The notes beneath the pieces are model-generated. The model was not told the origin of the DNA. It saw nothing but the letters and a program-made list of their open reading frames with translations, and ran no database searches. Shown piece after piece: positions 16,709 to 25,785 of a DNA stretch of 64,000 bases. The stretch is from an uncultured Allomuricauda sp. (lineage in GTDB: Bacteria > Bacteroidota > Bacteroidia > Flavobacteriales > Flavobacteriaceae), in NCBI RefSeq assembly GCF_937884665.1, contig NZ_CAKZYF010000106.1, positions 27,214 through 91,213 of the forward strand, read 5' to 3'. Position 1 is the first letter of the stretch. Each line of letters starts with the position of its first letter. The position numbers were made by a program, and so were the translations under genes.

Positions 16709-18664
16709 TCAGCTAAAATTGAACCAAAAACGAACGCCTTCGTTGGCTCTATCAATGTTCAACTTGGATTGCAGCTGGTTCACCAAACGATTCATCAATC
16801 GGATGCCCATGGAAGAATTGGTGCGTTCGTCCGCATCTTCTGGTAATCCCACGCCATTATCGGTATATTCAAAGTATCCCTGGTTTCCATTTTTTCTCAG
16901 ATGAATATAGATTTTTCCATTTTCATCACTTTCAGGAAAGGCATATTTGAATGAATTCGAAACCAGCTCATTCAAGATAAGGCCAAAAGGAATTGCTCTG
17001 TCGATGTCCAACTCAGTACCTTCTGCATCTATGGTAATGCTAATGTTATGCCCCCCTTTTTTATAAACCGACTGTACACTGTTTATGAGGCTTTCGATAT
17101 ACCCTTGCATTTCGATTACGGAAAGGTCATCGTTTTGATACAGTTTTTGATGGATAAGGGCCATGGCCTTTACCCTACTTTTTCCTTCTTCCAGAGCCTC
17201 TATTGCTGACTTACTACGTGTATTTTTGGTTTGAAGGCTCAATAAACTGGAGACCATTTGCAAATTGTTCTTCACCCTATGGTGGATTTCCTTGAGCAGC
17301 GAATCTTTTTCGATAAGGGCATTTTCTATAATGTGCTTTTGGTCTGCGATCAAGCGCTGGTTTTTTATACTTTTTAGGTAGGCATACACAAGACCTGCAA
17401 ATCCGAGCAAAGTGAAAATCAATGAAATAAAGACAAAATTGATTCTTTCATCCTTGGCCTTCATCTCATTGCGGGCCTGCTCATTGATTCGCTTTTGCTC
17501 ATCAATTAAACGTTGGGAGTTTTCCAGGTCTTCGTTAGCGACTATGGTGACGAGTTGCTGTTTGATCAAAGAAGATTGTTTCTGGTTGAGCGAATCCTTG
17601 ATACGCTCATTGCGTCTGTAAAACGTGGCCGCGTTTCTATAATTTTCAACTTTGTCATAAAAAGAAGCCAACAAGCTATTCCGTTTGATGGTTTGCAAGG
17701 TTGAAATATTTTCAAACTCAATATCCAAATTTCTCTTCGCATCGGTAAACTTTTCAAGTTGAAGGTTGGCATCGGCCAGATTTAAAGTATTCTCCACCAC
17801 TTCAATCTGGTGGGAATTTTTAGGAGATGTGGTTAGAAGTTCAATACTATTTTCAAGAAGTGGTATCGCTTCATCATATTCTCCCAATAATACATGGCAC
17901 TTTCCAATATTCCCTTCTATTTCAGCCTTTAAAAATTCGGCGTCAAAAAGTTCTTTTTCTGTCTTCTGTTTAGAAATATCATTTACAAAAACATCCAGAT
18001 AGGCTTTTGCTTTTTTCAATTCGCTCAGGGCCGTGGGAGCTGAATTGTCAAGTCTAAGATAATTGCCCACCTTACTGTGATACTTGGCCAGACCATAGGA
18101 ATCATTATCGGCTATGGTGGGTTTTACCTCCATGATGTATTGGTTCCGTGCTTTGCGGTGTAATCCCAAGTTGCTGTAAATATCGTAAAACGCCACGTTC
18201 TCGGATATACCTATCTCTCGTTTCCGTTTCCGTATTTCAATCTGCTTATCGTAGAGCTGCAATTTGGCATAGTTGTCATCGAGTACGTCCAAAATCAATC
18301 TTTGTGAAGTAATGTCGAGAGTATCACTCCCGCCATAGAGTTCTTTGGCGAGCACTATACTTTTATCATAATCGCCCAAATCATTATAAATCTGGGCTTG
18401 CATCAACTTATAGTGTACCGAGGCCGATTCATCTTTTGTTTTTTGCGAATTGCCCAAGTATATTTTTACCGTATCCAACCAATCGTAAGCCGAATTGATT
18501 TTATAACGGTCCAAGGAATTGAAAAAGATATTGAAGCGCTCCTCGGCGGCCTGAGCGTTTTGAAATTCTTGTAAAACAGATTCTTCCTCCGATTCTTGGG
18601 ATTGAAGTGGGAAAAACGAGAAAATAATAAAAACAGCAAAAAGTCCCTTCAAAGAATATTTCAT
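16709..18664 (-). CDS. TPR-containing sensor histidine kinase (HisKA_2 type)
   Basis: 651 aa from the ATG at 18664, which starts a clear signal peptide (MKYSLKGLFAVFIIF); a longer frame to 18769 would put 35 extra residues before it. The periplasmic part is TPR-like helices. One transmembrane segment (about 405-425) follows, then a coiled linker and the HisKA_2 box EIHHRVKNNLQ (phospho-His near residue 461). The HATPase has an N box NELVSNSFKYAF and G boxes DNGVGLP. The usual role is to sense a signal in the periplasm and phosphorylate a response regulator. A LytTR regulator is encoded 541 bp upstream on the same strand and is a plausible partner. Confidence 0.88.
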   Translation of the reverse strand: MKYSLKGLFAVFIIFSFFPLQSQESEEESVLQEFQNAQAAEERFNIFFNSLDRYKINSAYDWLDTVKIYLGNSQKTKDESASVHYKLMQAQIYNDLGDYDKSIVLAKELYGGSDTLDITSQRLILDVLDDNYAKLQLYDKQIEIRKRKREIGISENVAFYDIYSNLGLHRKARNQYIMEVKPTIADNDSYGLAKYHSKVGNYLRLDNSAPTALSELKKAKAYLDVFVNDISKQKTEKELFDAEFLKAEIEGNIGKCHVLLGEYDEAIPLLENSIELLTTSPKNSHQIEVVENTLNLADANLQLEKFTDAKRNLDIEFENISTLQTIKRNSLLASFYDKVENYRNAATFYRRNERIKDSLNQKQSSLIKQQLVTIVANEDLENSQRLIDEQKRINEQARNEMKAKDERINFVFISLIFTLLGFAGLVYAYLKSIKNQRLIADQKHIIENALIEKDSLLKEIHHRVKNNLQMVSSLLSLQTKNTRSKSAIEALEEGKSRVKAMALIHQKLYQNDDLSVIEMQGYIESLINSVQSVYKKGGHNISITIDAEGTELDIDRAIPFGLILNELVSNSFKYAFPESDENGKIYIHLRKNGNQGYFEYTDNGVGLPEDADERTNSSMGIRLMNRLVNQLQSKLNIDRANEGVRFWFNFS

Positions 18665-19205
18665 TTTCTGCAATCGATAGTGTTCCTTACCGAACCAGAA
18701 TCCAGTTAACACCTTATGTGATAATTCGGTAAATAAAAACGTTCTTCTCAAAGAATTGTGGTTTAACAAAATTTATTCGATTTGAGGGATGCAGATATGA
18801 CCTTCAATTCCTAATTATAGAACGATTATTTTGTTCCAAAATTAAATTGTAACGATATGACATGTGGCGTATTGTTGTGAAAACGTCAAATTCTGTTGTG
18901 AAAGTCCTTTAATTGTATACCAAAATGCATTTAATCGATGTTTTCAGTACTTTATGGAATTTCAAACCAATGCGTCCTGAATTGAAAAAGGCCTTGCTTC
19001 TTACGGCAAGACCCTTTTACGAGAACACTATATGAAAATGAAAAAATTACTTTTAGAATTAAAATCAAAGCTAAGATAGACGCTTATCCCAATGAATCGA
19101 AAGATTTGTTGCCAACCTGCCCAAAACTGTTGTGATATCGATTAAAACGTATAAAAAATGCCCATTAAGGGCATTTTATTTTTTTATCCTTAATAAATTA
19201 TAGAC
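18665..19205. other. 541-bp gap between the LytTR regulator and the histidine kinase
   Basis: No normal gene is seen. A hairpin lies at 18986-19018 (AAAAGG/CCTTTT and CTTGC/GCAAG arms with a small internal loop). A possible 15-codon plus-strand reading frame (MKMKKLLLELKSKLR) starts at 19032. The terminator at 19155 closes the region. The rest is A/T-rich and should hold the kinase promoter on the minus strand, but I found no exact -7 box there. Confidence 0.35.
19155..19177. terminator. Intrinsic terminator downstream of the LytTR gene
   Basis: Perfect 9-bp stem AAAATGCCC/GGGCATTTT with loop ATTAA, followed by T-rich DNA on both strands. It ends the LytTR transcript 28 bp after its stop codon and could also end a plus-strand transcript from the gap. 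Confidence 0.8.
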
Positions 19206-19961
19206 TTAACTGTTCATGGAAGAAATAATAAACTCCTTAAAGTCTTTTGAAATCGGAATAAGATTATTGTTGATGACAATATCCTTGGAATTTATGGCAT
19301 CGATATGGTCCACATTGACAATGTACGATTTATGGGCCCTGTAAAACTTGTTCTTGGGCAGCTTTTCGAGATAATCCTTTAAAGGTGATCGTACCAAAAA
19401 CTTTTTGTCCGCTGTATTTACCTCGAGATACACATTGTCCGCTTTTATAAATTGGATGTCCTTGAACTGTATTCTATAATAGAGGTGCTGTTTTTTTACA
19501 AAGATGGAATCTTTCAATACGGAATTTGAAGTGAACGCATCTCCTTCATTACCTTCAATTTCCTTACTGTTTTCTTTACGTGAATAGTTGAAATTGGAAA
19601 GGGCAATTTCGATGGAAGTATACAGGTCTTGTTGTTCAAAAGGCTTAACGAGATAACCATCCGGTTTCACGGTTTTTGCATTTTCCACTGTTGCCCTATC
19701 CGAGTTGGAAGTTACAAATATGAAGGGAATATTGTAATGCTCCCGTATGTGTTTTCCTAAATCGATGCCTGTTTTGTCCGAAGCCAAGATGATATCGATA
19801 AGCACCAAATCCACGTCATTGTTTTTGAGCACGTCAACAGCTTGCTCATAAACGATAACATTATCGACTATTTCGTAGCCGATTTCCTCCAGCATGGACT
19901 GCATATCATCTGCGATGATTACATTATCCTCTACAATCAATATTTTTATGGGGGTTTCCAA
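19206..19961 (-). CDS. LytTR family response regulator
   Basis: 251 aa. The receiver domain (about 5-125) has the acidic pocket VEDN, the phosphorylation site D56 (LVLIDIILA) and the lysine motif VKPFEQ. A linker leads to a LytTR DNA-binding domain (about 150-248) with FIKADNVYLEV and FYRAHKSYIVN. It likely activates genes when phosphorylated, perhaps by the kinase encoded downstream. The start appears to be a TTG at 19961: an in-frame TGA lies three codons upstream and no ATG fits. Confidence 0.9.
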   Translation of the reverse strand: METPIKILIVEDNVIIADDMQSMLEEIGYEIVDNVIVYEQAVDVLKNNDVDLVLIDIILASDKTGIDLGKHIREHYNIPFIFVTSNSDRATVENAKTVKPDGYLVKPFEQQDLYTSIEIALSNFNYSRKENSKEIEGNEGDAFTSNSVLKDSIFVKKQHLYYRIQFKDIQFIKADNVYLEVNTADKKFLVRSPLKDYLEKLPKNKFYRAHKSYIVNVDHIDAINSKDIVINNNLIPISKDFKEFIISSMNS

Positions 19962-19994
19962 ATCAATTCAAGTTTAGAGAGTTATAGGTCAAAA

Positions 19995-20903
19995 TTACAA
20001 AAAATAATTAACCGCTATTAAAAACAGGAGGGACAACAAAAATGTACTCAGTGCCAATTTCTTAAGTTCTCCATCCAATTTTACCGGCTCTTTGGTCCGC
20101 ATTACTTTTGCAAGATGGACCAAAATGGGTACAAATGCCAAAAGGTACCATGCGTCCAAAAGGGGTATTTTTTCTATCCCAGTGTACCACAGCATGGACA
20201 TAAAAGCCAAAAGAATCAGAACCGAATGATACGTTTTCCCCCTACTGAAACCCATTTTTACGACCAAGGTATTTTTTCCGTGTTTTTTATCAGAAACCAC
20301 ATCACGGAGGTTGTTTAGGTTAAGTACTCCCACGCATAGACTTCCTATGGTAATGGCAGGTAAAACCGCAATCCAATTCCAAGTTTTCGTGTAAAGGAAA
20401 AAGCTTCCAAGTACACCCAACAACCCGAAGAACAAAAAAACCGCAATATCCCCGAGTCCTTGATATCCGTAAGGATTGGTTCCCATCGTGTATTTTATGG
20501 CGGCCCATAAACTAAGGATACCGAGTATACTAAAGATCAAAAACAGCTGTAGGTTTTCCAAGCCAAATGCCACGAACAACAATAATAAGGCCAGCAAGAA
20601 ACTCAGGAGCACCGAGGCCACAATTCCCTTTTTTAAGGTCGATTTGCTCAACATACCAGATTGCAGCGCCCTCATCGGCCCAATTCTGTCCTCGTTATCC
20701 GTTCCTTTCACGCCATCACCATAATCGTTCGCGAAGTTAGAGGTGATTTGAAAACCTATGGTGGTCAAAAGGGCCAGTACAAAAATCCACAAATCGAATG
20801 CACTTTGGCCAATTGCCAGGGCGGTTCCCATAAGTATTCCAGAAATAGAAAGCGGTAACGTCCGCAAACGGGCGGCAAGCAACCAAGATTTAATAGAAGT
20901 CAA
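19995..20903 (-). CDS. menA: 1,4-Dihydroxy-2-naphthoate polyprenyltransferase MenA
   Basis: 302 aa, UbiA family, about eight to nine transmembrane helices. The prenyl-diphosphate-binding motif is NFANDYGDGVKGTDNE (about residue 57), with a second acidic motif around NLRDVVSDKKHGKNT. It attaches the isoprenoid chain to DHNA in the inner membrane. The start is a TTG at 20903, only 3 nt after the stop codon of the SPOR gene and with an in-frame TAA just before it. Translation is therefore probably coupled to the SPOR gene. Confidence 0.93.
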   Translation of the reverse strand: MTSIKSWLLAARLRTLPLSISGILMGTALAIGQSAFDLWIFVLALLTTIGFQITSNFANDYGDGVKGTDNEDRIGPMRALQSGMLSKSTLKKGIVASVLLSFLLALLLLFVAFGLENLQLFLIFSILGILSLWAAIKYTMGTNPYGYQGLGDIAVFLFFGLLGVLGSFFLYTKTWNWIAVLPAITIGSLCVGVLNLNNLRDVVSDKKHGKNTLVVKMGFSRGKTYHSVLILLAFMSMLWYTGIEKIPLLDAWYLLAFVPILVHLAKVMRTKEPVKLDGELKKLALSTFLLSLLFLIAVNYFL

Positions 20904-20906
20904 ATT

Positions 20907-21506
20907 TTAAAATGGGTCTTCAATTTTAATCCGTTTCCCCTCTTTATATGAAGCAACGAACGCATCGTTGAAACCCATATCCACTAATTGTTTTCTAAAC
21001 GTCTGCGCTTCAGACAAGGTTTCAAAAGTACCCAAGGAATAGGCATAAAAGGGATTGGTCTTGACAAACAAGGTATTGGTCAGTGATTCCGAGGTTAAAG
21101 TCACATTGTTATCCACAAAGGATTTCACTTGGACCGAATAAATTTTTTCCTTTTCCAAAAACGCCTTGGCCAAATAAAACTCTCGGACCAGGCTTAACTC
21201 CTGATTCTCAATTTTCAGATTGTCTATTCTTGTTTTTATAGCGTCCAAGCTGTCAATGGAGACCAACAGATTGTTCTGGTTCTCAATAGCATTTTTACTA
21301 CTTAGACCTGCGGTGAAAGAAGTAATCGCTAAAATTCCAACAACAAAAAGCAGGGTAATGCCCAGTAAGACATTTCGCTGCAACCTGAGCTTGCCCAAAT
21401 CTTTGTTTTTGAACTTGATCTGGTCCAACAATCGCTCATTTATAATCTGTGCCTTATCTATATCCTTATGGAGTTCCAGCAAATCACTTTCTTCAATAAA
21501 TGGCAT
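20907..21506 (-). CDS. Membrane-anchored SPOR-like domain protein
   Basis: 199 aa. A cytoplasmic helical N-terminus is followed by one transmembrane segment (about 46-67), a coiled region (about 75-110) and a C-terminal SPOR-like fold (about 118-190: YSVQVKSF, then FYAYSLGTFETLSEAQTFRKQL). SPOR domains bind denuded peptidoglycan, often at division sites. It precedes menA by 3 nt. In related genomes I would expect menB near here, so its place between CvfB and menA is worth noting. ATG start. Confidence 0.72.
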   Translation of the reverse strand: MPFIEESDLLELHKDIDKAQIINERLLDQIKFKNKDLGKLRLQRNVLLGITLLFVVGILAITSFTAGLSSKNAIENQNNLLVSIDSLDAIKTRIDNLKIENQELSLVREFYLAKAFLEKEKIYSVQVKSFVDNNVTLTSESLTNTLFVKTNPFYAYSLGTFETLSEAQTFRKQLVDMGFNDAFVASYKEGKRIKIEDPF

Positions 21507-21525
21507 ACTAGGAAGGGTTATTAGT

Positions 21526-21552
21526 TGATGTTACTTAAAAAGGTAAACATCA
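21526..21552 (-). promoter_or_regulatory. Hairpin in the leader of the SPOR-menA transcript
   Basis: Arms TGATGTT and AACATCA can pair, extended by four more base pairs after a bulge. It lies between the predicted transcription start (about 21567) and the ATG at 21506, and has no T-run, so it is not a normal terminator. It could be a leader structure or an operator. Confidence 0.35.
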
Positions 21553-21571
21553 AGGTGTTAGTGTATATTTA

Positions 21572-21600
21572 CAAATGTAAAATTTTTGCTAACACCACAA
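21572..21600 (-). promoter_or_regulatory. Promoter for the SPOR-menA operon
   Basis: Minus-strand TTG (21598-21600), an 18-bp spacer, then TACATTTG (21572-21579). This matches the Bacteroidota primary sigma pattern and gives a leader of roughly 60 nt. Confidence 0.55.
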
Positions 21601-21631
21601 AGGAAGAAGGCATAAATTTGTTGCTGTTTTT

Positions 21632-22471
21632 TCAACGGCTTTTATTTAAATAGATGCCATCTTCCTTGATTAAGATTCTTTTTTCTTTATACAAGGTACC
21701 TATCGCTTTTTTGAAAGCTTTTTTACTCAAGTGCAACACCTTTTGAATCTCATCAGGGGATGTTTTGTCATGCAATGCTAAAAAACCACCGTTAGCTTGC
21801 AGTCTCTCAAAAACAAGTTCAGCAGTGGGGGCTAACATACTTGCTCCAATAGGTTGTAAGGTCAAATCTATTTTGTTGTCTGGACGAATTTTCTTGATAT
21901 ATCCCTGTACCCTCTCCCCGATCGAAAGCGGTTGAAAGACATCACTTTCGAAAAGTAATCCTGAGTACTGGTTTTCAATAATGGCCTCCCAACCCAAAGG
22001 CGTTTTTCGATAAATTAAAAGTTGAACAGGCGTATTGATTTTAAAATGTGGAGCTTCATTTGACAAAAACCGCTTTATTCTGCTGGACGCCACCAAACGA
22101 AACGAATCTGGGTCCAAGTAGCAACGGACCACATATTTTTTTCCTACTTCCATGGTTACTTTCTGTTCGCGAAAGGGAACTAAAAGGTGCTTTTGCAGAC
22201 CCCAGTTAAGAAAAGCGCCATAGGGACCGACGTCCATCACCTCTAAAAAAGCAAAACCGTCCCGTTTTACCAAGGGCTCCAGTGTAGTGGCGATCGGGCG
22301 TTGTTCGTTATCCAAGTAACAAAAAACCTTAAGTTCGCCATCCATAGTATATGTTTCAGGCACGTATTTATTGGGCAAAAGAATTTCCGTTCCCTCCGCA
22401 TCGCCCAAGAAAAGACCAATTCTTGTACTCCGTAGTATCTTTAAGGTGTTGTCACTTCCGATTTTAATCAC
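21632..22471 (-). CDS. CvfB family S1 RNA-binding protein
   Basis: 279 aa. Three S1-like beta-barrels (for example GYGAFLNWGL-type FLEVMDVGPYGAFLNWGL and GERVQGYIKKIRPDNKIDL) are followed by a C-terminal winged helix (about 225-275: TSPDEIQKVLHLSKKAFKKA). This is the CvfB layout. CvfB proteins bind RNA and affect virulence regulators in some Firmicutes; in Bacteroidota the role is unknown. GTG start at 22471, supported by a -7 box 4 nt upstream. Confidence 0.87.
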   Translation of the reverse strand: MIKIGSDNTLKILRSTRIGLFLGDAEGTEILLPNKYVPETYTMDGELKVFCYLDNEQRPIATTLEPLVKRDGFAFLEVMDVGPYGAFLNWGLQKHLLVPFREQKVTMEVGKKYVVRCYLDPDSFRLVASSRIKRFLSNEAPHFKINTPVQLLIYRKTPLGWEAIIENQYSGLLFESDVFQPLSIGERVQGYIKKIRPDNKIDLTLQPIGASMLAPTAELVFERLQANGGFLALHDKTSPDEIQKVLHLSKKAFKKAIGTLYKEKRILIKEDGIYLNKSR

Positions 22472-22475
22472 AGTG

Positions 22476-22483
22476 CAAAAGTA
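22476..22483 (-). promoter_or_regulatory. -7 box (TACTTTTG on the minus strand) for the CvfB gene
   Basis: Exact -7 match with 4 nt between the box and the GTG start, so the transcript would begin at or near the start codon. A TTG lies 16 bp further upstream, a short spacer. Confidence 0.42.
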
Positions 22484-22507
22484 GTGGCTAAACCGTAAAC
22501 AAAAAAA

Positions 22508-22523
22508 GCCACCAAATGGTGGC
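22508..22523 (-). terminator. Intrinsic terminator after the DUF2853 gene
   Basis: Perfect stem GCCACC/GGTGGC with an AAAT loop, followed by seven T on the minus strand. It lies 23 bp after the DUF2853 stop codon. Confidence 0.85.
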
Positions 22524-22545
22524 CTTCATAGCTAAACGATTTTTT

Positions 22546-22887
22546 TCAATTATATATCGATTCTTTTCCAAAGTGCTTTGCCAACATGTAATAGATGACC
22601 GCTCGATGCTTACTTTTCTCCGACCTTCCGTATTTGTCGATGACCGTATTGATGGCGTCCATAAGTTCGGCGCTGTCAGCAAGTCCCAACTTTTTCATCA
22701 AAAAATTCTTCTTGACGGTTTCAAGTTCTTTTTCATCAGAGCCTGAAACTTTAGAAGCGTCTAAATTGTAAATAGCCGGTCCCAAACCGATGGCAACTTT
22801 GTTCAACAAATCCATATCTGGGGTCTCTCCAAATTTGTCCTTGATATCCGCTGCGTATTTCTCAACCAATTCGTCTCTTTTACTCAT
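22546..22887 (-). CDS. DUF2853 family protein
   Basis: 113 aa, soluble and helical. The sequence (MSKRDELVEKYAADIKDKFG ... KYGRSEKSKHRAVIYYMLAKHFGK) matches the small DUF2853 family, of unknown function. It lies between menD and CvfB, with its own terminator. ATG start. Confidence 0.88.
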   Translation of the reverse strand: MSKRDELVEKYAADIKDKFGETPDMDLLNKVAIGLGPAIYNLDASKVSGSDEKELETVKKNFLMKKLGLADSAELMDAINTVIDKYGRSEKSKHRAVIYYMLAKHFGKESIYN

Positions 22888-22931
22888 AATAGTCAGTGTT
22901 CTTTACGTGTTTATAAGATTGTAGTATGCTT

Positions 22932-24668
22932 CTAAGATATAAAATCAAAGTATTCGAGCAAAATTTGGTCATTCTCCAATCTTGGCGTGAACACCTCTAA
23001 AATCTTTGGTTTTTCGGAAGTTGTATAAAAACTTTTGAGCGCATTTTGTAGCTCATTGGCATTAGTAGCCACCAAGTATTCAAACCCGAACATAGCAGCC
23101 AGGTGTTCGGCCGTCAGTTCATGTACCGTTTCAAAAAAAGATGAAAATTCGATGGTATCTTCTTTACCCGGAAGAATCCTAAAAATTCCACCTCCGTTAT
23201 TATTGATATTGATTATCCTAAAGTCACTTCTCATGCCTTTGAACCAAAGACCATTGCTATCGTACAAAAAACTCAAGTCCCCTGTTATCAGCAAGGTTGG
23301 CGAATCATGATGTACCGATGCTCCTACCGCTGTGGCCGTACTGCCATCAATACCGCTCGTACCTCGATTACAATAGACGCTCAGTGAGGCGTCCATGGGA
23401 AACAACTGGGTGTAGCGCACAGTAGAGCTATTTGCCAAATGCACCTGATAGTGTTTGGGTATGGTCATTTGAAGTTGATGGAAGACCGAAAAATCCGAAT
23501 ATCCAATCTTGTTGAGATAAGCCTCCCGTCTTTGTTCATAATTGGCTTTGACCCCATCCCATAACATGCGATACCCCTGCTCCGGTGCCTGCGGGCTGAC
23601 AAGTGATTTAAAAAAAATAGTAGGTTCAATGGCAGCATGCCTCTCTAAACAAAAAAATGTATCGTATGCCCTATTTTGACCCACATGCCAATGGACTTTA
23701 GGGTTGTATTGACGAAGAAAAGCCTTGATTTTTTTGGATACGATCATTCCGCCCACGGTAAGCAGTAGGTCTGGTTGCAGTGCTTTAAAAAGTGCTTCTT
23801 TGTTTTCAGATTTTTCAATCGGGGCGATTATACTATCGATACTTGGGAAAAAGGCATCATGATGCACATTTGAGGTAGTTTCTGTAAAAACCACGACCGT
23901 GGTATCCGCTCCAAGTTTTTCCAGGACATCTTGGGCCAAAGTATCAGGTTGGGCTACGCCTATCAATACCATTTTTTTTGAAGAAGAAGACCAAATTTTA
24001 GAAAAATATTCGAGATCGTCCAGTTTTTCTAATCCTGGTAAAGCATCCTCCTCGGACGGTAATACCACTTTTAAATTGTTGGTCCGACCGTAGAGAGGCT
24101 CTTCAAAAGGGACATTGATATGAACCGGAAGTCTTTTCACCATAGCGACTTCAAGGGCCTTCAATATTTCGAATTGATTATACGCTTGTATTTCCTGTTG
24201 TGTATGGACAAGCAAGGTTTTATCAAACTGGGCCATTACTTCGGTGGCATGGCTGACATCCTGCTTTAAGTTGGCGGAAAAACCTATATGTTTTTGAAAA
24301 ATGTCAGTTTGGCGAATGGTCTGTCCATCACCTACATCAATTTTATAGGCGGGCCTATCGGCCGAAACGACAACCAAAGGGACTTCGCTATAATAAGCCT
24401 CTGCAACCGCCGGATAATAATTCAAGACCGCACTCCCGGAAGTGCACAATACGGCAACGGGTTCTTGCAGTTGCCTGGCCATTCCCATGGCAAAAAAGCC
24501 GGCGCACCTCTCGTCAACAATGCTATAACAATTAAAATAAGATTGCTTTGCAAAGCTCAAGGTCAAAGGTGCGTTTCTTGAACCTGGTGAAATGACAATG
24601 TTTCTGATTCCTTTGGCCTGGAAGGTAAGCACAAGCTGTTGTGCTGAAGGAATGTCTGAGTAAATCAT
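22932..24668 (-). CDS. menD: SEPHCHC synthase MenD
   Basis: 578 aa ThDP-dependent enzyme that joins 2-oxoglutarate to isochorismate in menaquinone synthesis. The N-terminal Pyr domain has ISPGSRNAPLTLSF and VLCTSGSAVLNYYPAV; the C-terminal PP domain has GNRGTSGIDGS-type CNRGTSGIDGS and the ThDP motif ITGDLSFLYDSNG ... NINNNGGGIF. I use the ATG at 24668 and not the TTG at 24677: the TTG overlaps the -7 promoter box. With that promoter the mRNA would be leaderless. Confidence 0.95.
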   Translation of the reverse strand: MIYSDIPSAQQLVLTFQAKGIRNIVISPGSRNAPLTLSFAKQSYFNCYSIVDERCAGFFAMGMARQLQEPVAVLCTSGSAVLNYYPAVAEAYYSEVPLVVVSADRPAYKIDVGDGQTIRQTDIFQKHIGFSANLKQDVSHATEVMAQFDKTLLVHTQQEIQAYNQFEILKALEVAMVKRLPVHINVPFEEPLYGRTNNLKVVLPSEEDALPGLEKLDDLEYFSKIWSSSSKKMVLIGVAQPDTLAQDVLEKLGADTTVVVFTETTSNVHHDAFFPSIDSIIAPIEKSENKEALFKALQPDLLLTVGGMIVSKKIKAFLRQYNPKVHWHVGQNRAYDTFFCLERHAAIEPTIFFKSLVSPQAPEQGYRMLWDGVKANYEQRREAYLNKIGYSDFSVFHQLQMTIPKHYQVHLANSSTVRYTQLFPMDASLSVYCNRGTSGIDGSTATAVGASVHHDSPTLLITGDLSFLYDSNGLWFKGMRSDFRIININNNGGGIFRILPGKEDTIEFSSFFETVHELTAEHLAAMFGFEYLVATNANELQNALKSFYTTSEKPKILEVFTPRLENDQILLEYFDFIS

Positions 24669-24674
24669 GGAATG

Positions 24675-24706
24675 CAAAAATAAAACCGAAAAGACAAATT
24701 CCCCAA
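24675..24706 (-). promoter_or_regulatory. Promoter for menD
   Basis: Minus-strand TTTTG with TTG at 24704-24706, a 21-bp spacer, and TATTTTTG at 24675-24682. The box is 6 nt from the menD ATG. This suggests menD is transcribed from its own leaderless promoter in the gap after the isochorismate synthase gene. Confidence 0.6.
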
Positions 24707-24720
24707 AACCAAGACTGAAT

Positions 24721-25785
24721 TTATAGGATATTCATCATGGTCCTGCTCTTATTTTGGGTTTCTTCCCATTCCTTTACTGGAGAAGAACCAGATGTAATCC
24801 CCCCACCTACATAAATCTGCACCCGGTCACCGAACAATTGCATACAGCGCAAATTGACGTAAAAGCTGCTTGTGAGGTCTCTACCCTTATTCAATTCACC
24901 AAGATAGCCGGTATAATACATTCTCTGGTAGCTCTCATTTTCTTGAATGAAGGTTTTTGCCAAATCCCTTGGATATCCGCAAACGGCAGGTGTTGGGTGA
25001 AGCAGGTCCACAATTTTTTTTATTGAGGTACTGTCGGAAAGTCTTGCTTGAAATTCAGACTTTAGATGCCAAAGTTTACCTGCCAAAATGGTTTGGGGTC
25101 CACTAATTTCCAGATCGTGAACTTCTGCCGATAGTTTATTTTTTATAAATGTTGTAACCACTTGTTGCTCTAAACGCTCTTTTTCGCTCCATTGTGGTTC
25201 CTGTTCTTCTTCGTAGGGAAGCGTTCCTGCAAGAGACATGGTTTTCAAGCGACCACCAACCACTTCCATGAAGGTTTCGGGAGTAGCGCCTATCCACAGG
25301 CCGGTCTGGGGATGAAAGAACAAATAGCAAAAAGCTGATGGATATAAATTCAGTAAGCGAACTGTTAGGGTTTTTATATCCACCTCAACCTTGACCTCAA
25401 TTTTTCTAGAAAGTACCACTTTTTGCAGGGGACCCGAACACATGGTGTCAATTGCCTTTTGAACCAATTCCAAATATTCTGACTTTCCAGCATCATAGCT
25501 AGGAAAGCTATCCGCGGCAGTTTCAATCTTTGCAATGGTGAAGGGCGCTTTAACTTCATCATCAGGAATCAGAAGAACTGGACTTTCGCCACTTTTATAG
25601 GGTGCGAATACAAAGCCTCGTTTGTCAAAGTCTGAAGCATAGTAAACCTTTCGGGTCGATTGGAAAACTGCTTTGACCTCAGTTTCAAAGGGCTTTCGAT
25701 ATAAGCAAACAGGAAAATTGGTATCAATCGCATATTGGACCCGATCCAAAAGTTCATGGAATTTCTTATTGTCGGGGTAATGCAA
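24721..25785 (-). CDS. menF: Isochorismate synthase (chorismate-binding enzyme)
   Basis: 354 aa. The chorismate-binding fold is recognised from KVVLSRKIEV, GATPETFMEV, SLAGTLPYEEE, HPTPAVCGYPR and the C-terminal KEWEETQNKSRTM. Its place beside menD supports the menaquinone branch (MenF role) over a siderophore role. The start appears to be a TTG at 25785, overlapping the end of the thioesterase gene by 20 bp; the first homologous segment (FPVCLYRKPF) follows about 25 residues later, so this start fits the family length. Confidence 0.9.
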   Translation of the reverse strand: MHYPDNKKFHELLDRVQYAIDTNFPVCLYRKPFETEVKAVFQSTRKVYYASDFDKRGFVFAPYKSGESPVLLIPDDEVKAPFTIAKIETAADSFPSYDAGKSEYLELVQKAIDTMCSGPLQKVVLSRKIEVKVEVDIKTLTVRLLNLYPSAFCYLFFHPQTGLWIGATPETFMEVVGGRLKTMSLAGTLPYEEEQEPQWSEKERLEQQVVTTFIKNKLSAEVHDLEISGPQTILAGKLWHLKSEFQARLSDSTSIKKIVDLLHPTPAVCGYPRDLAKTFIQENESYQRMYYTGYLGELNKGRDLTSSFYVNLRCMQLFGDRVQIYVGGGITSGSSPVKEWEETQNKSRTMMNIL

